From: Schizochytrium sp. TIO01
Lineage: Eukaryota; Sar; Bigyra; Thraustochytrida; Thraustochytriidae
Reading direction: 5' to 3'
Assembly: GCA_004764695.1 (NCBI GenBank)
Contig: SMSO01000031.1
Coordinates: 4,635,048-4,699,047 of the forward strand
Length of the DNA: 64,000 bases
Shown: in pieces, positions 40,101 through 49,469 of the stretch
Numbering within the stretch: position 1 is the first letter of the stretch
Layout of the letters: every line of letters begins with the position of its first letter
Translations under genes and position numbers: made by a program
The notes under the pieces: generated by a model
What the model saw: the letters and a program-made list of their open reading frames with translations, nothing else
Database searches by the model: none
Told to the model about the DNA's origin: nothing

Positions 40101-41262
40101 CTCGGGAAGCTGGCAAGCTTATTGGTGCGCTGCTGCCGTACAGCGGAGATTTGGTGGTGTTTTGTATGACTCCATTTACTCTTTTGATGTCGATGCTGAT
40201 GTTGACTTTGGTGCGCTTGCGACCTGTGATGGGGACTTTGAGCTAGCGAGGGAATTGTATTTTGAACGTGCAGTTCGTGTCTGGCCTCAATCATCGCGGC
40301 CTCTCATTGTCTATGCTTTGGCACTGATGGAATTTACTCATGATTATACTCGTGCTATGAATCTTTTAGCTCAAGCAAACGAACTCCGTCCTGTGCACCC
40401 AAAGTTCTACCAAAGCATAGAAATGCAACAGCAGTCGCGTGCGCAAGCTGTGTTGACGCTACAGCGCATGTGGCGTCATACACGAAGCCGACCTCGTTAC
40501 TCCTTTTTTCTGGCATCCGAAATGGCATGTGCTCAAAAGGCGATCGAAATGGGTCTTGCTACTGTTAGCGATTGGGAAGCCCATGTATTTGGCTTGCAAG
40601 CGCTTCACTTTAAAGATCTGGAGGCTTTAGATATCTACGAGCGTACGCTGCTGCGGAGGTTTCCACAACGTTTCTCTTTTCGTCTAGGTCATGCGATATT
40701 AAGGCGCCAATACCCAGGCCCTGTTCCTGAAAATGCGGATCTGGAGGCCATTTTGCGTTATTTTCGTCATGCTGTTCGAGTCGCAAACCCCAAAACATTG
40801 GCCCCAGCTTTAGCAAATTTATCACTATTATATTGGTTTCTCGGGGCTCACGCTTTAGCCGAGGGCATGATCCGGCGTGCCATGGAAAAGTCTCCCGATT
40901 GTAGTGCTAGCCTTGAGGCATTTTATACATTTCGAAAATTTTCCAAGAATCTGAAAAATTGCGGGTTACCAACAGGTTTCAAACTTGATGACGAAGGAAA
41001 TGGAAATATGGGTCTTCAAGCTGCGATTCGCGCTCAACTTAAGAGGCGCCTCGAGCTCGAGCGGGCAGCGCAACAACGTGTAGAAGACGAAATCCTTGCT
41101 CAGGCTCGCGAATGTGAGGAAATGAGAAAACATGATAAGCCTCCACCTAGTTTTGTTCAACAACGAACCATGCGAGAGGCAATTATGACCCAAAGTCAGA
41201 TTGCAGAAGCACGACGGAAGGCGAAGCAGGAGCGACGAAATAAAAGAAAGGGCAAGAAATGA
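37165..41262 (+). CDS. large IQ-motif and TPR-like repeat protein
   Basis: 1365 aa from the ATG at 37165; the frame opens slightly earlier only at a TTG. It carries about ten IQ-type calmodulin-binding motifs. Seven lie in the N-terminal third (for example V-D-I-Q-R-I-W-R-G-Y-S-A-R-K-R and T-T-L-Q-S-I-W-R-G-N-V-A-R) and three in the second half (H-M-Q-R-I-W-R-G-Y-T-A-R-R and neighbours). Between and after these are helical repeats of TPR character, such as A-R-E-L-Y-F-E-R-A-V-R-V-W-P and A-L-A-N-L-S-L-L-Y-W-F-L-G. The C-terminus is a charged coiled coil ending in a very basic K-R-K-G-K-K. IQ arrays bind calmodulin or myosin-light-chain-like partners. Proteins of this build are often linked to cilia, centrioles or the cytoskeleton, but nothing here proves it. 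No motor domain is present. Confidence 0.75.
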   Translation: MRATTKLPMTLTTGNIPRPYTAGNPSPASTDHKAKRGRMVGRNKTLNRDYPATIDDTDSLMRLCTCDDCMAKVRDEARARVLARSSQPWSRRAGLGEADYMSCGCKERPRSALGQTQRLESPTWLTNECHSRQIQRPLPINRSFLVSNKAVRRKLGRAKCVSSSTDKRLRDLEKLFGLAEKHGVTLKSTKPGPLPSFQELQRRERRRRKRIQAAGEQRFAAVDIQRIWRGYSARKRTRLVHGRICLAQALIRGHIQRVSREIETLRAEREAATMIQSFMRKKIACAEVGALREARARAEHEAALLQQQLELDSATTLQSIWRGNVARNSFSRRRSSVIMVQSLFRQRFASREVEELRQERHRQSEAILMIQKCTRGALTRTALRAAKEDSAARVIQKLMRWYLNRAQLRLHRLLKNNLQNMWNDLRDEASSGEECIKLLLKDYPQFDRNEAAIHAALFIMFARRNFDEAVDLVQSHASTNDPRACYLRALAMRLGGRGAPGLLVQLVGKGKQLELDIRLREEKVTPKVFFGPGRTTALPCMEELEFLLRTSVNASGNLGDERAKRLCIHGAFRHLVVKDTDGAERLLLEAAALTPHDPFVSMCFYGRDAKPDEPLPSPGLCEEDFAGSGALCVLIKEDLILREFDHVRVSVLERRSKRGRIDLMFSATCLSSESNDKDDQRKTLIMAHSQLREWASFLDQPDAITVKCTPLAVSLYAELVDSLDVVRTDRDNATWSTVELALRFTQRSIGTRVQRTRMGHLLSITFFLEEQLRLRITAYCAALDDSFAVVLGKTQIESLCMDSPFLKRMFATRGWRRATHFSPLLDRVARLLELVDPPPETPRYLSYTRSDPLLVNNRVVKRPFKQQYNSLGLTSGKFLKISGLEEAMRSARRNWAAERIQSLFHLQRAYDAYYQAILDRAATHMQRIWRGYTARRAGEYYKAEARKHRAASKLAAFGHGIRDRKKLQNDLKEIMGTASSGSWQAYWCAAAVQRRFGGVLYDSIYSFDVDADVDFGALATCDGDFELARELYFERAVRVWPQSSRPLIVYALALMEFTHDYTRAMNLLAQANELRPVHPKFYQSIEMQQQSRAQAVLTLQRMWRHTRSRPRYSFFLASEMACAQKAIEMGLATVSDWEAHVFGLQALHFKDLEALDIYERTLLRRFPQRFSFRLGHAILRRQYPGPVPENADLEAILRYFRHAVRVANPKTLAPALANLSLLYWFLGAHALAEGMIRRAMEKSPDCSASLEAFYTFRKFSKNLKNCGLPTGFKLDDEGNGNMGLQAAIRAQLKRRLELERAAQQRVEDEILAQARECEEMRKHDKPPPSFVQQRTMREAIMTQSQIAEARRKAKQERRNKRKGKK

Positions 41263-41588
41263 TAAAGTTGCTGAGCATTTTATCTGTGTTCGAAAATTAA
41301 AATTCAGGATGCAGTCACTGATCTAAGTGAACTGTGAAATTTAGAGTAGAAAACCTAGCTCACGTGAAGGAATACATGTATAGCCGTAAACATTTCTATA
41401 ATTCTTTTCTTTCACATTTTTTTTTTTCTGTAGTAACTTTGTCATAACTCAAAGAAATAGGTTTGAATCTTAAGTCTAAATCAGTTGTTCTCATTTCCAG
41501 GGTTGATAAAACCAGCACCCGCGACTTTCCAGAAGTTCAAATAAGCCGCTTTGAATTCGTCAGTGGGGATAAGGGAGTTGTCGTCATT

Positions 41589-42156
41589 CTAACTGGCGCA
41601 GAAGATATTGATGCGGAAGGTCTTGGCGTTTGCACGACCAATGGAAACCTCGCCTTGGTTCGTGTACCATCCAAACTCCCAATCAGGGAAAAGCAGCTCT
41701 GCTCCTTTACTGCGCACACCCATGAATTCTCCCACATTTGCAATAAGACCATCTTTCACTGTAGATCCTCCACAAATGTCTTATACTGAGGCATGCTATC
41801 TAACTCAAACCTCCCCAAATGTTATCATCCATTAGACGCACCACATTATCTGTCGCGGGGCGCGCCATTAGATTAGGATCATAGGTTGTCTCCGAAGAAC
41901 TGGTCCCGCTGGAAGCTGTTGTACTTCCAGTATCACCTCCCGCAGAAGTCGTGGAGGTACTTGTATTCCCCATCATCATCATTTTCCGCATCAGGATCGT
42001 CATCATTCGTGTCTTGTAACCAATGTCGTTCGCATCGAGGTAAGAATTAGCACGAGCGATCATTAAGGGACCGGAAGAAGTCAGTGCGAGAATCACCAAG
42101 ATACCAATGATCAAAATCGCAATGCCCAACCTTAATTTCTGCTCGGGATTAATCAT
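41589..42156 (-). CDS. small single-pass membrane protein, two exons
   Basis: Exon 1 (42156-41811) starts at ATG. A 52-base intron (41810-41759) begins GTTTGAG and ends CTACAG. Exon 2 (41758-41589) ends with TAG. The spliced length is 171 codons plus stop with a correct phase. The joined frame reads through to a region rich in aromatic and charged residues (F-P-D-W-E-F-G-W-Y-T-N-Q-G-E-V) that looks like folded protein, whereas the unspliced frame stops immediately. The N-terminus has a strong membrane segment (about residues 10-28), then a Met-rich and a Thr/Ser/Gly-rich low-complexity linker, then the C-terminal globular part. Probably a type II or signal-anchored protein. No family recognised. 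The open plus-strand frame opposite exon 2 is a shadow. Confidence 0.62.
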
Positions 42157-43259
42157 TGCAATTCGCTCTTTTTGTGTCTCTCTGGCGCTGCAAAACGATG
42201 TCTTTGTTTTACAGGAACCTTAACTTTAAAAAGGAGATAATATTTTTTGGTAGGATGTGACCGGCTTAGAAAGGATCCTGGATGACCCAAACGCCCTTTC
42301 TCTGGGCAGAGCTGCCTCTATGTCACGAGCGGCCAATAATCGGGTAGGCAACAAGGGGGGAGAAGGTGCAGGAATAGCATTTGTCACAACTGGCGTCTTG
42401 CTTGGAGGCAGGGCGGTCGCTGGCTCAGGAGTACAAAGCGAAGGAAAACCTCGCTCTCGCTCCCAGTGGGATAGAGAACTAACTATCTATATGAGAAGTT
42501 AGTCTTCGTAATAAGAGTCTACATAGTCATAAACATAAGTACTCAGTTCTCTTTTTTCTTTCTCTTTTTTTTTTAAATTTTTTTTTTTAAATTAAATTAA
42601 ATTAATAAATTTTAATACAGCAATGAAAAGAAAAAGGTAGACCTCAAATAAGCGAGTGAATGAATGAATGAGAGAAAAAGAAACTTCGAATTATGGCAGA
42701 CGTCGAGCTTCATATTTGGAGGAATAATATATATGCGAAGCTAACAAGGATGATTCGAATGATATCACTTAACAATGAGACAAAATCTAGTCTAGGGTGT
42801 CCCTTTAGATTGATTTTACTAAACTTGTTGCTTGAGGTGCCTAAGGAAACCTCAGTCTTCCAGGACCGACATGATAAGCGGAGATGTTGCCTTTTGAAAG
42901 GACATAGGGTTCCAGAAAATTAAAGTTGAAAAAGTGGCCACAGCTTTGCACGCGCCCTCCAAGTTCATCTGCCTGAAACCGCTTAATGCCATGTACCGGG
43001 CCAAAAGTTGACCACTCTATCTAAAGTCGGGCAGGGAAACCCCACGATACCCCCCCCCCCTCATGTCGGAGTCATAGTCAGTAGTACCTGCTTTTATTTT
43101 AGACAATGATCATGGACAATATGAACTGAGGATATCAACAGAGAGGTTTGTTCCAAAGTTGAAAAGTAGATCTACAGTTGATCATAGGTACGCCATAATT
43201 TCTAGTTTAACAATTAGATAAAAATGAGGTTAACTGTCCACCATCGCTCTCATGGACTG
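42157..43259. other. 1.1-kb intergenic region with A/T-rich tracts
   Basis: T- and A-rich low-complexity run at 42550-42616 (TTTTTTAAATTTTTT, AAATTAAATTAAATT) and a short run of C at about 43051-43060. Short frames only (81 codons or fewer). No gene recognised. Confidence 0.45.
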
Positions 43260-43330
43260 TTAGATAATTGCTGTGTAGAGCTCTTCTCGCTGAAGACCGG
43301 CAACGAAGCGCTGAGAATGCGCAATTCAGA
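43260..43330. repeat. dispersed repeat R1, copy B
   Basis: Homologous to 28656-28729 with the shared words in the same order and spacing apart from one short gap. Immediately followed by a tandem array. Confidence 0.7.
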
Positions 43331-43339
43331 CTGGCAGAC

Positions 43340-43609
43340 ACTTCACACATCCATATTACAGAAAAGGTAGGTACTAGGTACCTTAGGTACCTACTCTTTA
43401 AAGCTAAGAAAAGTATATTCTTAATACAGAAGTACTTCACACTCATATTGCAAAAGGAGTAGATGCTAGGTACCTACCTCCACTCTCAAAGCTAAGAGGA
43501 TTAAATTCGAAATACAGAAGTACTTCACATTCATAATGCAGAAGAAGAAGAAATAGTAGATACTATCCTCTCGCAAAGCTAAGAGAAGTAAATTCGAAAT
43601 ACAAAACCT
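43340..43609. repeat. three imperfect tandem repeats of about 90 bases
   Basis: Units begin at about 43340, 43434 and 43522. Each has the order ACTTCACA, CATA-T(G/A)CA-AA, a purine-rich GTAG stretch, a CTAGGTACCTAC block (degenerate to TAGATACTATCC in unit 3), CAAAGCTAAGA, TAAATTCGAAATACA and then AAGT. The array ends about 150 bases before the tetraspanin-like ATG. Unit 1 has an extra palindrome and is slightly longer. Confidence 0.75.
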
Positions 43610-43762
43610 TCAATTAAGGGTCTTACTGGGCAGACAGGCAGGCACGCAAACAGGCATCTGAAACGAGGAAGCTCCTAGACCTTGGCAAACTCAAAATTGA
43701 TTTAAAGACCCAAGGACAAAGTAGTCCAGCTCGCAAATATAAATTTTAAAGCAACAACGACG

Positions 43763-44914
43763 ATGACAGCGGATGTTGGGGAGCAAAAGCCCAAAAGTTT
43801 GCTTTATCTTGGCTTATGTTGCATAGCAAGTGGCGCCACAGTCTTGGGATTTGGCGCAAGTGCCGTGCTCGAGAACTCAAGTATGCTGCAAGTCTTTAAA
43901 GAATCATGGGGCGCTGGAGGATCAAGCTTTGCAGAAATCTCAGTTGCGATGATAATGGCAGCAGCAGGCTGCGGTGGAATTGTGCTTTTTTCAGGTGTAG
44001 GTTACATCATATTGTATTTTCGAGAGAGCAATTGTGTTTGCAAGCTTCTTCTTCTTTTCCTCTTTGCAGCCTCAGCAGTACAAATTGCCGGTGGTGTGAT
44101 GTTTGGTACGACGCTCAGCTCAAGTTTAACATCGTTAACGAAGCAGGCAAACTCTACTGACATTCCTGTCAGAGATCGAGTGTATCTAGAGATGGGCAAT
44201 GCTGTGTATAATAAATGTTGCTATCCGGAATGGATTAACTCAACAGACTCTGAGATCACAGATCCACCAAATTATGATGGGGATCTTCGGCTTTTGTTTC
44301 AGTACGAAATTCAAGATTGTGCAAACGGATACCCGGCCGATACATTAGGAATTCAAAAAGTCCAGCTGGAATCAATCAAAGCACTTCTTCGCAGTTGTTA
44401 TGATCCGGACGTGTACATACCAATGTATGATCATCTGGATGATTCAATTTGTGATGCGTTCGAAGCGGTCGATGTGCCTATGGGAACAAGTCTTAAAATC
44501 CCAACAACATCTTACTCTGTGTTGGATGCCCTCAGGATTGCTGGAATCATCCCAAATGACTATGTTATTGATGACTGGGCGATGGTAGGTTTCCCAGCAG
44601 AAACTGACCCTGAGGGCAACCCAGGGTTTAATTGTGGACTTATGCATGCAAAAGCAATTGCATGGATACAGCATCTCTGGCTTTCTGAGAACTTAGGTGG
44701 TTTTGTTTACACATGCATTGCCTGCGGTGCCGTGCAGCTTATCGGAATCCTGGCACTCATTGTATATAAGTACATTGGCAATGGAGGGTTGAGTGATGAG
44801 TGGATTGACTATGAAGCTAAAGCAGGTGCAGGTAGTGCTGTTGTCGCACCAGCTCACCGCATGGCTTATAGCCGCAGTACTGAAGACTCCAGTTCAGACA
44901 GAGTGGAATTCTAA
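43763..44914 (+). CDS. tetraspanin-like four-pass membrane protein
   Basis: 383 aa from ATG. Four membrane helices sit at about 13-35, 57-85, 93-116 and 311-337, with a small first loop and a large second extracellular loop of about 195 residues. That loop contains N-K-C-C-Y-P (residues 150-154), where tetraspanins have C-C-G, and several further cysteines. This topology and the CC motif fit the tetraspanin superfamily, whose members organise plasma-membrane protein microdomains. The glycine of CCG is replaced by Tyr, the large loop is longer than in animal tetraspanins, and juxtamembrane C-K-L and C-x-C residues could be palmitoylated. The cytosolic tail is Ser-rich. It belongs to a divergent protist branch at best; another four-helix family cannot be excluded. 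Confidence 0.65.
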   Translation: MTADVGEQKPKSLLYLGLCCIASGATVLGFGASAVLENSSMLQVFKESWGAGGSSFAEISVAMIMAAAGCGGIVLFSGVGYIILYFRESNCVCKLLLLFLFAASAVQIAGGVMFGTTLSSSLTSLTKQANSTDIPVRDRVYLEMGNAVYNKCCYPEWINSTDSEITDPPNYDGDLRLLFQYEIQDCANGYPADTLGIQKVQLESIKALLRSCYDPDVYIPMYDHLDDSICDAFEAVDVPMGTSLKIPTTSYSVLDALRIAGIIPNDYVIDDWAMVGFPAETDPEGNPGFNCGLMHAKAIAWIQHLWLSENLGGFVYTCIACGAVQLIGILALIVYKYIGNGGLSDEWIDYEAKAGAGSAVVAPAHRMAYSRSTEDSSSDRVEF

Positions 44915-45546
44915 TGCATTTTATTTTCCTGAAACAGTTCATAAGGAAATGTCTTCACTCGATTTAAAGTATATATATATATATCCATACATGTTGATAT
45001 CGCTTCAAAATTTAAGTTTACATCATGCCATTCATGTTGTACTCCTCTTTAATTGCACCTCTACATTCGAAAAATCGAACATACTCGTTCCGAAGATTCC
45101 TCACCTTTCTTGCTTTCGCAATCAAGTTTATGCGAGAGTCTTAGTGTTGGAGAAATTGAAGAAATTTTAGCACTAGTACAAAAATCATAGTATCATCAAA
45201 TGCTTTTGAGCAATCCCATTTTGTGCTAAGCACATGAAGGAATAAATTCCAACCTACTTACTATATAGCAAGAAAGAAACTTTTCGAAACATCTAGTAGT
45301 ACCTAGGTAGGTAGGTACTAGGCTTTATCTTAGTAATAGGTACTCCTAGTATCACCTACATTGGGCATTTCACAAAACAACGGATAGTTGCAGGAGGCAT
45401 TTTGAATGAACATGGCAAAGGCAAACTTAGCACGTGGTGGGTGAGATCGCGCACAATTTCTGGCGCCTTCCAACCTCAATTGCACTGCTCTACATAGCAG
45501 CTTGACGGCACTTCGTGCGTGTTTACGACGCGTTGTTCAGTGCACG
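44915..45546. other. intergenic with dispersed-motif cluster
   Basis: 3' flank of the tetraspanin-like gene, with a TATATATATATA run at about 44969-44983, then the 5' flank of the GT41 gene. A dense group of CTAGGTAGGTAGGTACTAGG / AGGTACTCCTAG words lies at 45295-45357. No gene. Confidence 0.45.
45295..45357. repeat. dispersed GTACCTAGGTAGGTAGGTACTAGG motif cluster
   Basis: The same palindrome-rich words as at 1756, 14141 and 43370, here about 200 bases upstream of the GT41 ATG. Confidence 0.5.
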
Positions 45547-48540
45547 ATGACAGGCCATCTTTCTTTTGTTGACCTTCAAAAGGCAATTGAACAGAAAGAC
45601 GACGCAGATGATGCGGAGAGACTTGCTGAAGGCGGACTTGGCAAGATCTCTCGCAAGTCTTCAGAGGTTCCGACAGTAGATACACGTGTCCCCTTAGCTA
45701 AGGATCAAGAAGCAGCAGTTGCCTATGCTCGGCATCTCTTCGAAACTGGCAAATTACACGACTGCGTCAAAGATTGCGAAGAGACATATATGCATGATGC
45801 GCGTAACAAAGAGAATCTCTTGCTTCTTGGCGCTGCGCATTACAGTTTGGGAAACTACAGTGAAGGCATATTTTATAATCAACAGGCTATTAAGGTGGAT
45901 TCGAACTTTGCAGAAGCGTTTTCAAATCTAGGGAACTGTTTGAGGGAACTTGGAGATATCCAAGCTGCTGTGGAGTTTTATCTTAAGGCCATCAAACTGA
46001 AGCCTCGTCTCAGTGACGCATACAATAATTTAGCATGCGCATACTTGCAATTAGGCCGAACAAAGCAGGCCATGGAAACGTTTCAAATGGCACTCGTTCT
46101 AGAACCAAACCTTGTCGATGCTCTGTGCAATTTAGGAACTTTGCACCGTGCACAAGGCAAAATCGATGCCGCTCGTAAGTGTTTTCTTGAGGCTGTGAGG
46201 GGGCAGCCTGGTTGTGCTCTTGCGTGGTCTGGCATGGCTGGACTTTTTTATGAGGATGGAGAACTTGATACAGCTATAGGGTATTATGAAGAGTCATTAC
46301 GACTCCGCTCTGATGCTGACACTGAGAATAACTATGGCAATGCTCTCCGTGCCGCGGGTCGGTTAGACGAAGCTAAGCTTGCTTATAGGCGAGCAATGAA
46401 ACTACGCTCAGATTTTGCAGTTGCGCACTCAAATTACGGCGTATTATGCTTTGATAGCGGCGACATCAATAATGCTATCAAAAGCTTACGCCATGCCTTA
46501 GTTTTAGAGCCTTCGTTGCCAGATGCCTTGAATAGCCTTGGTAGTGTTCTTTCCGCAAAAGGAGATATCGATGGCGCCCTTGACCTCTATAGGCGATGCA
46601 TCCGAGCCAAACCGGATCACCCTCATGCATACAACAATTTAGGAGTTCTCCTTCGTCAGAAACGAGGAATGTTAAAGGAGGCCGCGCAATGTTTTGCTAC
46701 TGCCTGTAAATTAATGCCAAAGTTCGCTGCAGCACAGAGCAATCTTGCTAGCTCCTTGCAAGAGCAAGGTAAGCTGGATCAGGCACTTGCTCATTACCAA
46801 GAGGCGATTGCTCTCGACCCTACCTTTGCTGCTGGGTATTGTAATCTAGGGTGCGCATATCGCTCGATAGGCCGAGTAACGGAAGCGATCAAGTGTTTCA
46901 CCACAGCAATTCGGTTGAACTCCGCACTTCCTGCTGCTTACCATTTGTTAGGTTGTGCTTATCGAGATGCAAATCGCCATGACGATGCAATTTCTTGCTT
47001 CCGCAAGGCACTGGTTCTCAAACCTGGATTTCCAGATGCTGCAGTGGCTCTTGCACATACGCTAGCTTATATTTGTGATTGGCGAACGCGAAAGGAGGAT
47101 GCAAGGGAGTTTACTCAAGTTATCAAAGCCCAAACCGATGCTAGTGCAGTGCTTGAGATCCCTGCACCGTTGTCTGCTCACCCTACGCAAACACTATCCT
47201 TCTCCGTTGCCGAGGAGCTTGAAGATGACCTGAAAGCGATTTTCGGTCTCAGTGGAGCTCATGCAATGCGTCTGGAGAGATTGCTAGAGTTGCAAGGCTC
47301 TAAACAAAGCAACTTTCGTGCGCGTAAACCTGATGAGCGACTTCGGATTGGCTACGTTTCTGCCCATCTTAACAACGAGCCTCTGGGGTTTCTTTTGCAA
47401 AGTCTATTTGCCTCTCATGACGAGATAGAGTTTGAAGTGTTTGTATACGCCGCGTCTGCAAGTAACTTTTGTCGCGAGCGGCGACGAATTGAACGTGAGG
47501 CTGAACATTTTCGTTCTATTGAAGGTCTTGGAGCCCATGAAGCGGCCAAAATGATTCGTTCGGACAACATTCATATTCTTGTTGACCTTGACGGCTATGC
47601 ACAGAATGCAAGAACTGATATATTTACTTTGCGTCCAGCGCCTGTTCAGATTGCTTTGCCATTACTTCATCCACTTCCTATGTGCGCAAGTTTTTATGAT
47701 TACTACATCATCGATGAGGAACTTGCCAAAGCAAAGGATGCTCCACGCGGCGTCGGGGTTCCAGATTTGGTTGACGACGAAGGCAAAAGCCTGACCGAGA
47801 CCTGGCCTACAAACCAACGCCTTCTTCTACCACGCTGTATCATGATTTCCGACCACAAAGACAGTGCACGAGAAGTATTGGAGACTAGTTCAGGACCTAC
47901 CCGAGCTAAATATGGTCTCGACGAATCTGGTTTTGTCTTTGCGTGTTTTACACAGACATCCAAAATTGACCCGCATACATTTGCGCACTGGTGCAATATT
48001 TTGGAAAGAGTCCCGCGTAGTGTAATATGGCTACTTGATAGCCCCAAACTTGCACAGAGCAACCTAAAGGCAGAGGTTCGCGCTCGTGGAATCCGTGATG
48101 ATCGCCTGGTATTCTGTGCTCCGGAGCCTCGTAAGGACCATTTACGCAGACTCTTCCTAGCAGATCTTGTCCTGGATACGCCTCTCTGTAATCATCATGC
48201 CAGTGCCCTCGATGTGTTTTGGGCAGGAGTACCTATGCTTCTGTGTCCTGGTGATCGCATGGCATCTCGCGTTACTGCAAGCATGGCAAAAAGTTTAGAT
48301 CTTGATTTTCGCCTAGTTGTTGATACAATGCAAGAGTATGAGGATCGTGCGGTAGAACTTGCCAAACAGCCTGATAATTTGTGGAAAATGCGGAAGGCAC
48401 TCGAACAAAATCGCTTGTCTTCCGCGTTGTTTGATGTCAAAGACTTTGCTGGTGCAATTGAGCGCCAGTTTGCCACTATTTGGCTTGCACGCGAACGAGG
48501 TGAAACACCAGAAAAGGCAGTCAAAAAGGCTCAAGCTTAA
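45547..48540 (+). CDS. O-GlcNAc-transferase-like TPR glycosyltransferase (GT41) with altered active site
   Basis: 997 aa from the ATG at 45547; an upstream in-frame TTG was not used. The N-terminal half has thirteen TPRs (for example A-E-A-F-S-N-L-G-N-C-L-R-E-L-G-D), the number in human OGT, forming a superhelix that binds protein substrates. The catalytic half opens with L-R-I-G-Y-V-S and continues through H-I-L-V-D-L-D-G-Y, L-R-P-A-P-V-Q, S-K-I-D-P, P-R-K-D-H, L-D-T-P-L-C-N-H-H and F-W-A-G-V-P-M, all in OGT order. The UDP-site Lys (in KIDP), the His of the P-x-K-x-H block and the Asp after the C-N-x-H motif are kept. The position of the proposed catalytic His of OGT (G-N-H-P-T-S-H) reads N-N-E-P-L-G-F, with Glu611. 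The G-Y-P-G-T-S-G motif is replaced (about residues 701-716). It could be a GT41 enzyme with another donor or a weak or inactive form. Confidence 0.85.
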   Translation: MTGHLSFVDLQKAIEQKDDADDAERLAEGGLGKISRKSSEVPTVDTRVPLAKDQEAAVAYARHLFETGKLHDCVKDCEETYMHDARNKENLLLLGAAHYSLGNYSEGIFYNQQAIKVDSNFAEAFSNLGNCLRELGDIQAAVEFYLKAIKLKPRLSDAYNNLACAYLQLGRTKQAMETFQMALVLEPNLVDALCNLGTLHRAQGKIDAARKCFLEAVRGQPGCALAWSGMAGLFYEDGELDTAIGYYEESLRLRSDADTENNYGNALRAAGRLDEAKLAYRRAMKLRSDFAVAHSNYGVLCFDSGDINNAIKSLRHALVLEPSLPDALNSLGSVLSAKGDIDGALDLYRRCIRAKPDHPHAYNNLGVLLRQKRGMLKEAAQCFATACKLMPKFAAAQSNLASSLQEQGKLDQALAHYQEAIALDPTFAAGYCNLGCAYRSIGRVTEAIKCFTTAIRLNSALPAAYHLLGCAYRDANRHDDAISCFRKALVLKPGFPDAAVALAHTLAYICDWRTRKEDAREFTQVIKAQTDASAVLEIPAPLSAHPTQTLSFSVAEELEDDLKAIFGLSGAHAMRLERLLELQGSKQSNFRARKPDERLRIGYVSAHLNNEPLGFLLQSLFASHDEIEFEVFVYAASASNFCRERRRIEREAEHFRSIEGLGAHEAAKMIRSDNIHILVDLDGYAQNARTDIFTLRPAPVQIALPLLHPLPMCASFYDYYIIDEELAKAKDAPRGVGVPDLVDDEGKSLTETWPTNQRLLLPRCIMISDHKDSAREVLETSSGPTRAKYGLDESGFVFACFTQTSKIDPHTFAHWCNILERVPRSVIWLLDSPKLAQSNLKAEVRARGIRDDRLVFCAPEPRKDHLRRLFLADLVLDTPLCNHHASALDVFWAGVPMLLCPGDRMASRVTASMAKSLDLDFRLVVDTMQEYEDRAVELAKQPDNLWKMRKALEQNRLSSALFDVKDFAGAIERQFATIWLARERGETPEKAVKKAQA

Positions 48541-49469
48541 TCAATTCGCTCAAGCACACATAACTAATAACTTATGTAAAATGTTGAAAATGATTTAGGT
48601 TGTGTGTTTTCCTGCTTCAAATGTTTCAGATGATCTATAACCTGTTCGTCTGGCGCACTTCGCCCCTTCTTACAAGGTTTGATTAATGCATCCAAATGAA
48701 GAAGGTACCTATCTAGTGCATTGCCCCTTAGGCTAAAACTATGCCATCTCGGAGACACATGACGAGTTCTCACAAATCAATTTTGTATCATAACAGAGTA
48801 TTACCTAACTATTACCGTAATAATTTACTGTCACACCACTTCCCCTGCAATTTGCGAGGTTCCCTCTACGCTTCTGGGGAAACCCTGCTTGTCTTATTCT
48901 TCATCCTTCTCCAAGAAATTCCTGGATATTTTGTACATTCTTTCCTCGCAACGAGGCTCAGTTTCTTCCAGACGCACTATTTGTATTCCTAATGTTCCAT
49001 ATGTTCCATATGTGCTTTGCGTTCTCAACGTTCCGACGCCGTTGTATCTGTGCAAAAGCCAGATCAGGCTGGCAGAGGATCAAACTCTTAATCAATTAGT
49101 CGCTCTGTTGCGCGACCGATTGTTCGGCACGGACGTCGCGCCTCTCTGGTGTGCGACTTCTTGGCTGACTCTGTCGGATACCTCGGGCTGTTAAGCTGCC
49201 TGCGTCCTCCGCTCGCCTGTACCGTCGGTGTTCATCGACCTTCGGCAGAGCACGCTTGAATCTCTCGATATATCACCATAGGAAGCGACCTCTTCCGCAG
49301 TCGGTTTGCCTAACCAAAGTTTGCCTTTTTTAGCGAAACTTTGTGTGAGCTGCATTTTTCTGCAAAGCTCGCATCTACTCCGCCGCTAGATTTGCTTTTC
49401 GGCTCTCTGAATCTCGTATCTCTTGTTGAACAAGTGCTTTGGCCTCAAGATAGATTTAATATCTCCATT
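48541..49469. other. intergenic, PAT1 promoter and leader
   Basis: The first half is AT-rich 3' flank of the GT41 gene. The last 400 bases are GC-richer with repeated TCG/CGC words and likely contain the transcription start and 5' UTR of PAT1. An in-frame TTG at 49341 extends the PAT1 frame but has no ATG. Confidence 0.4.
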
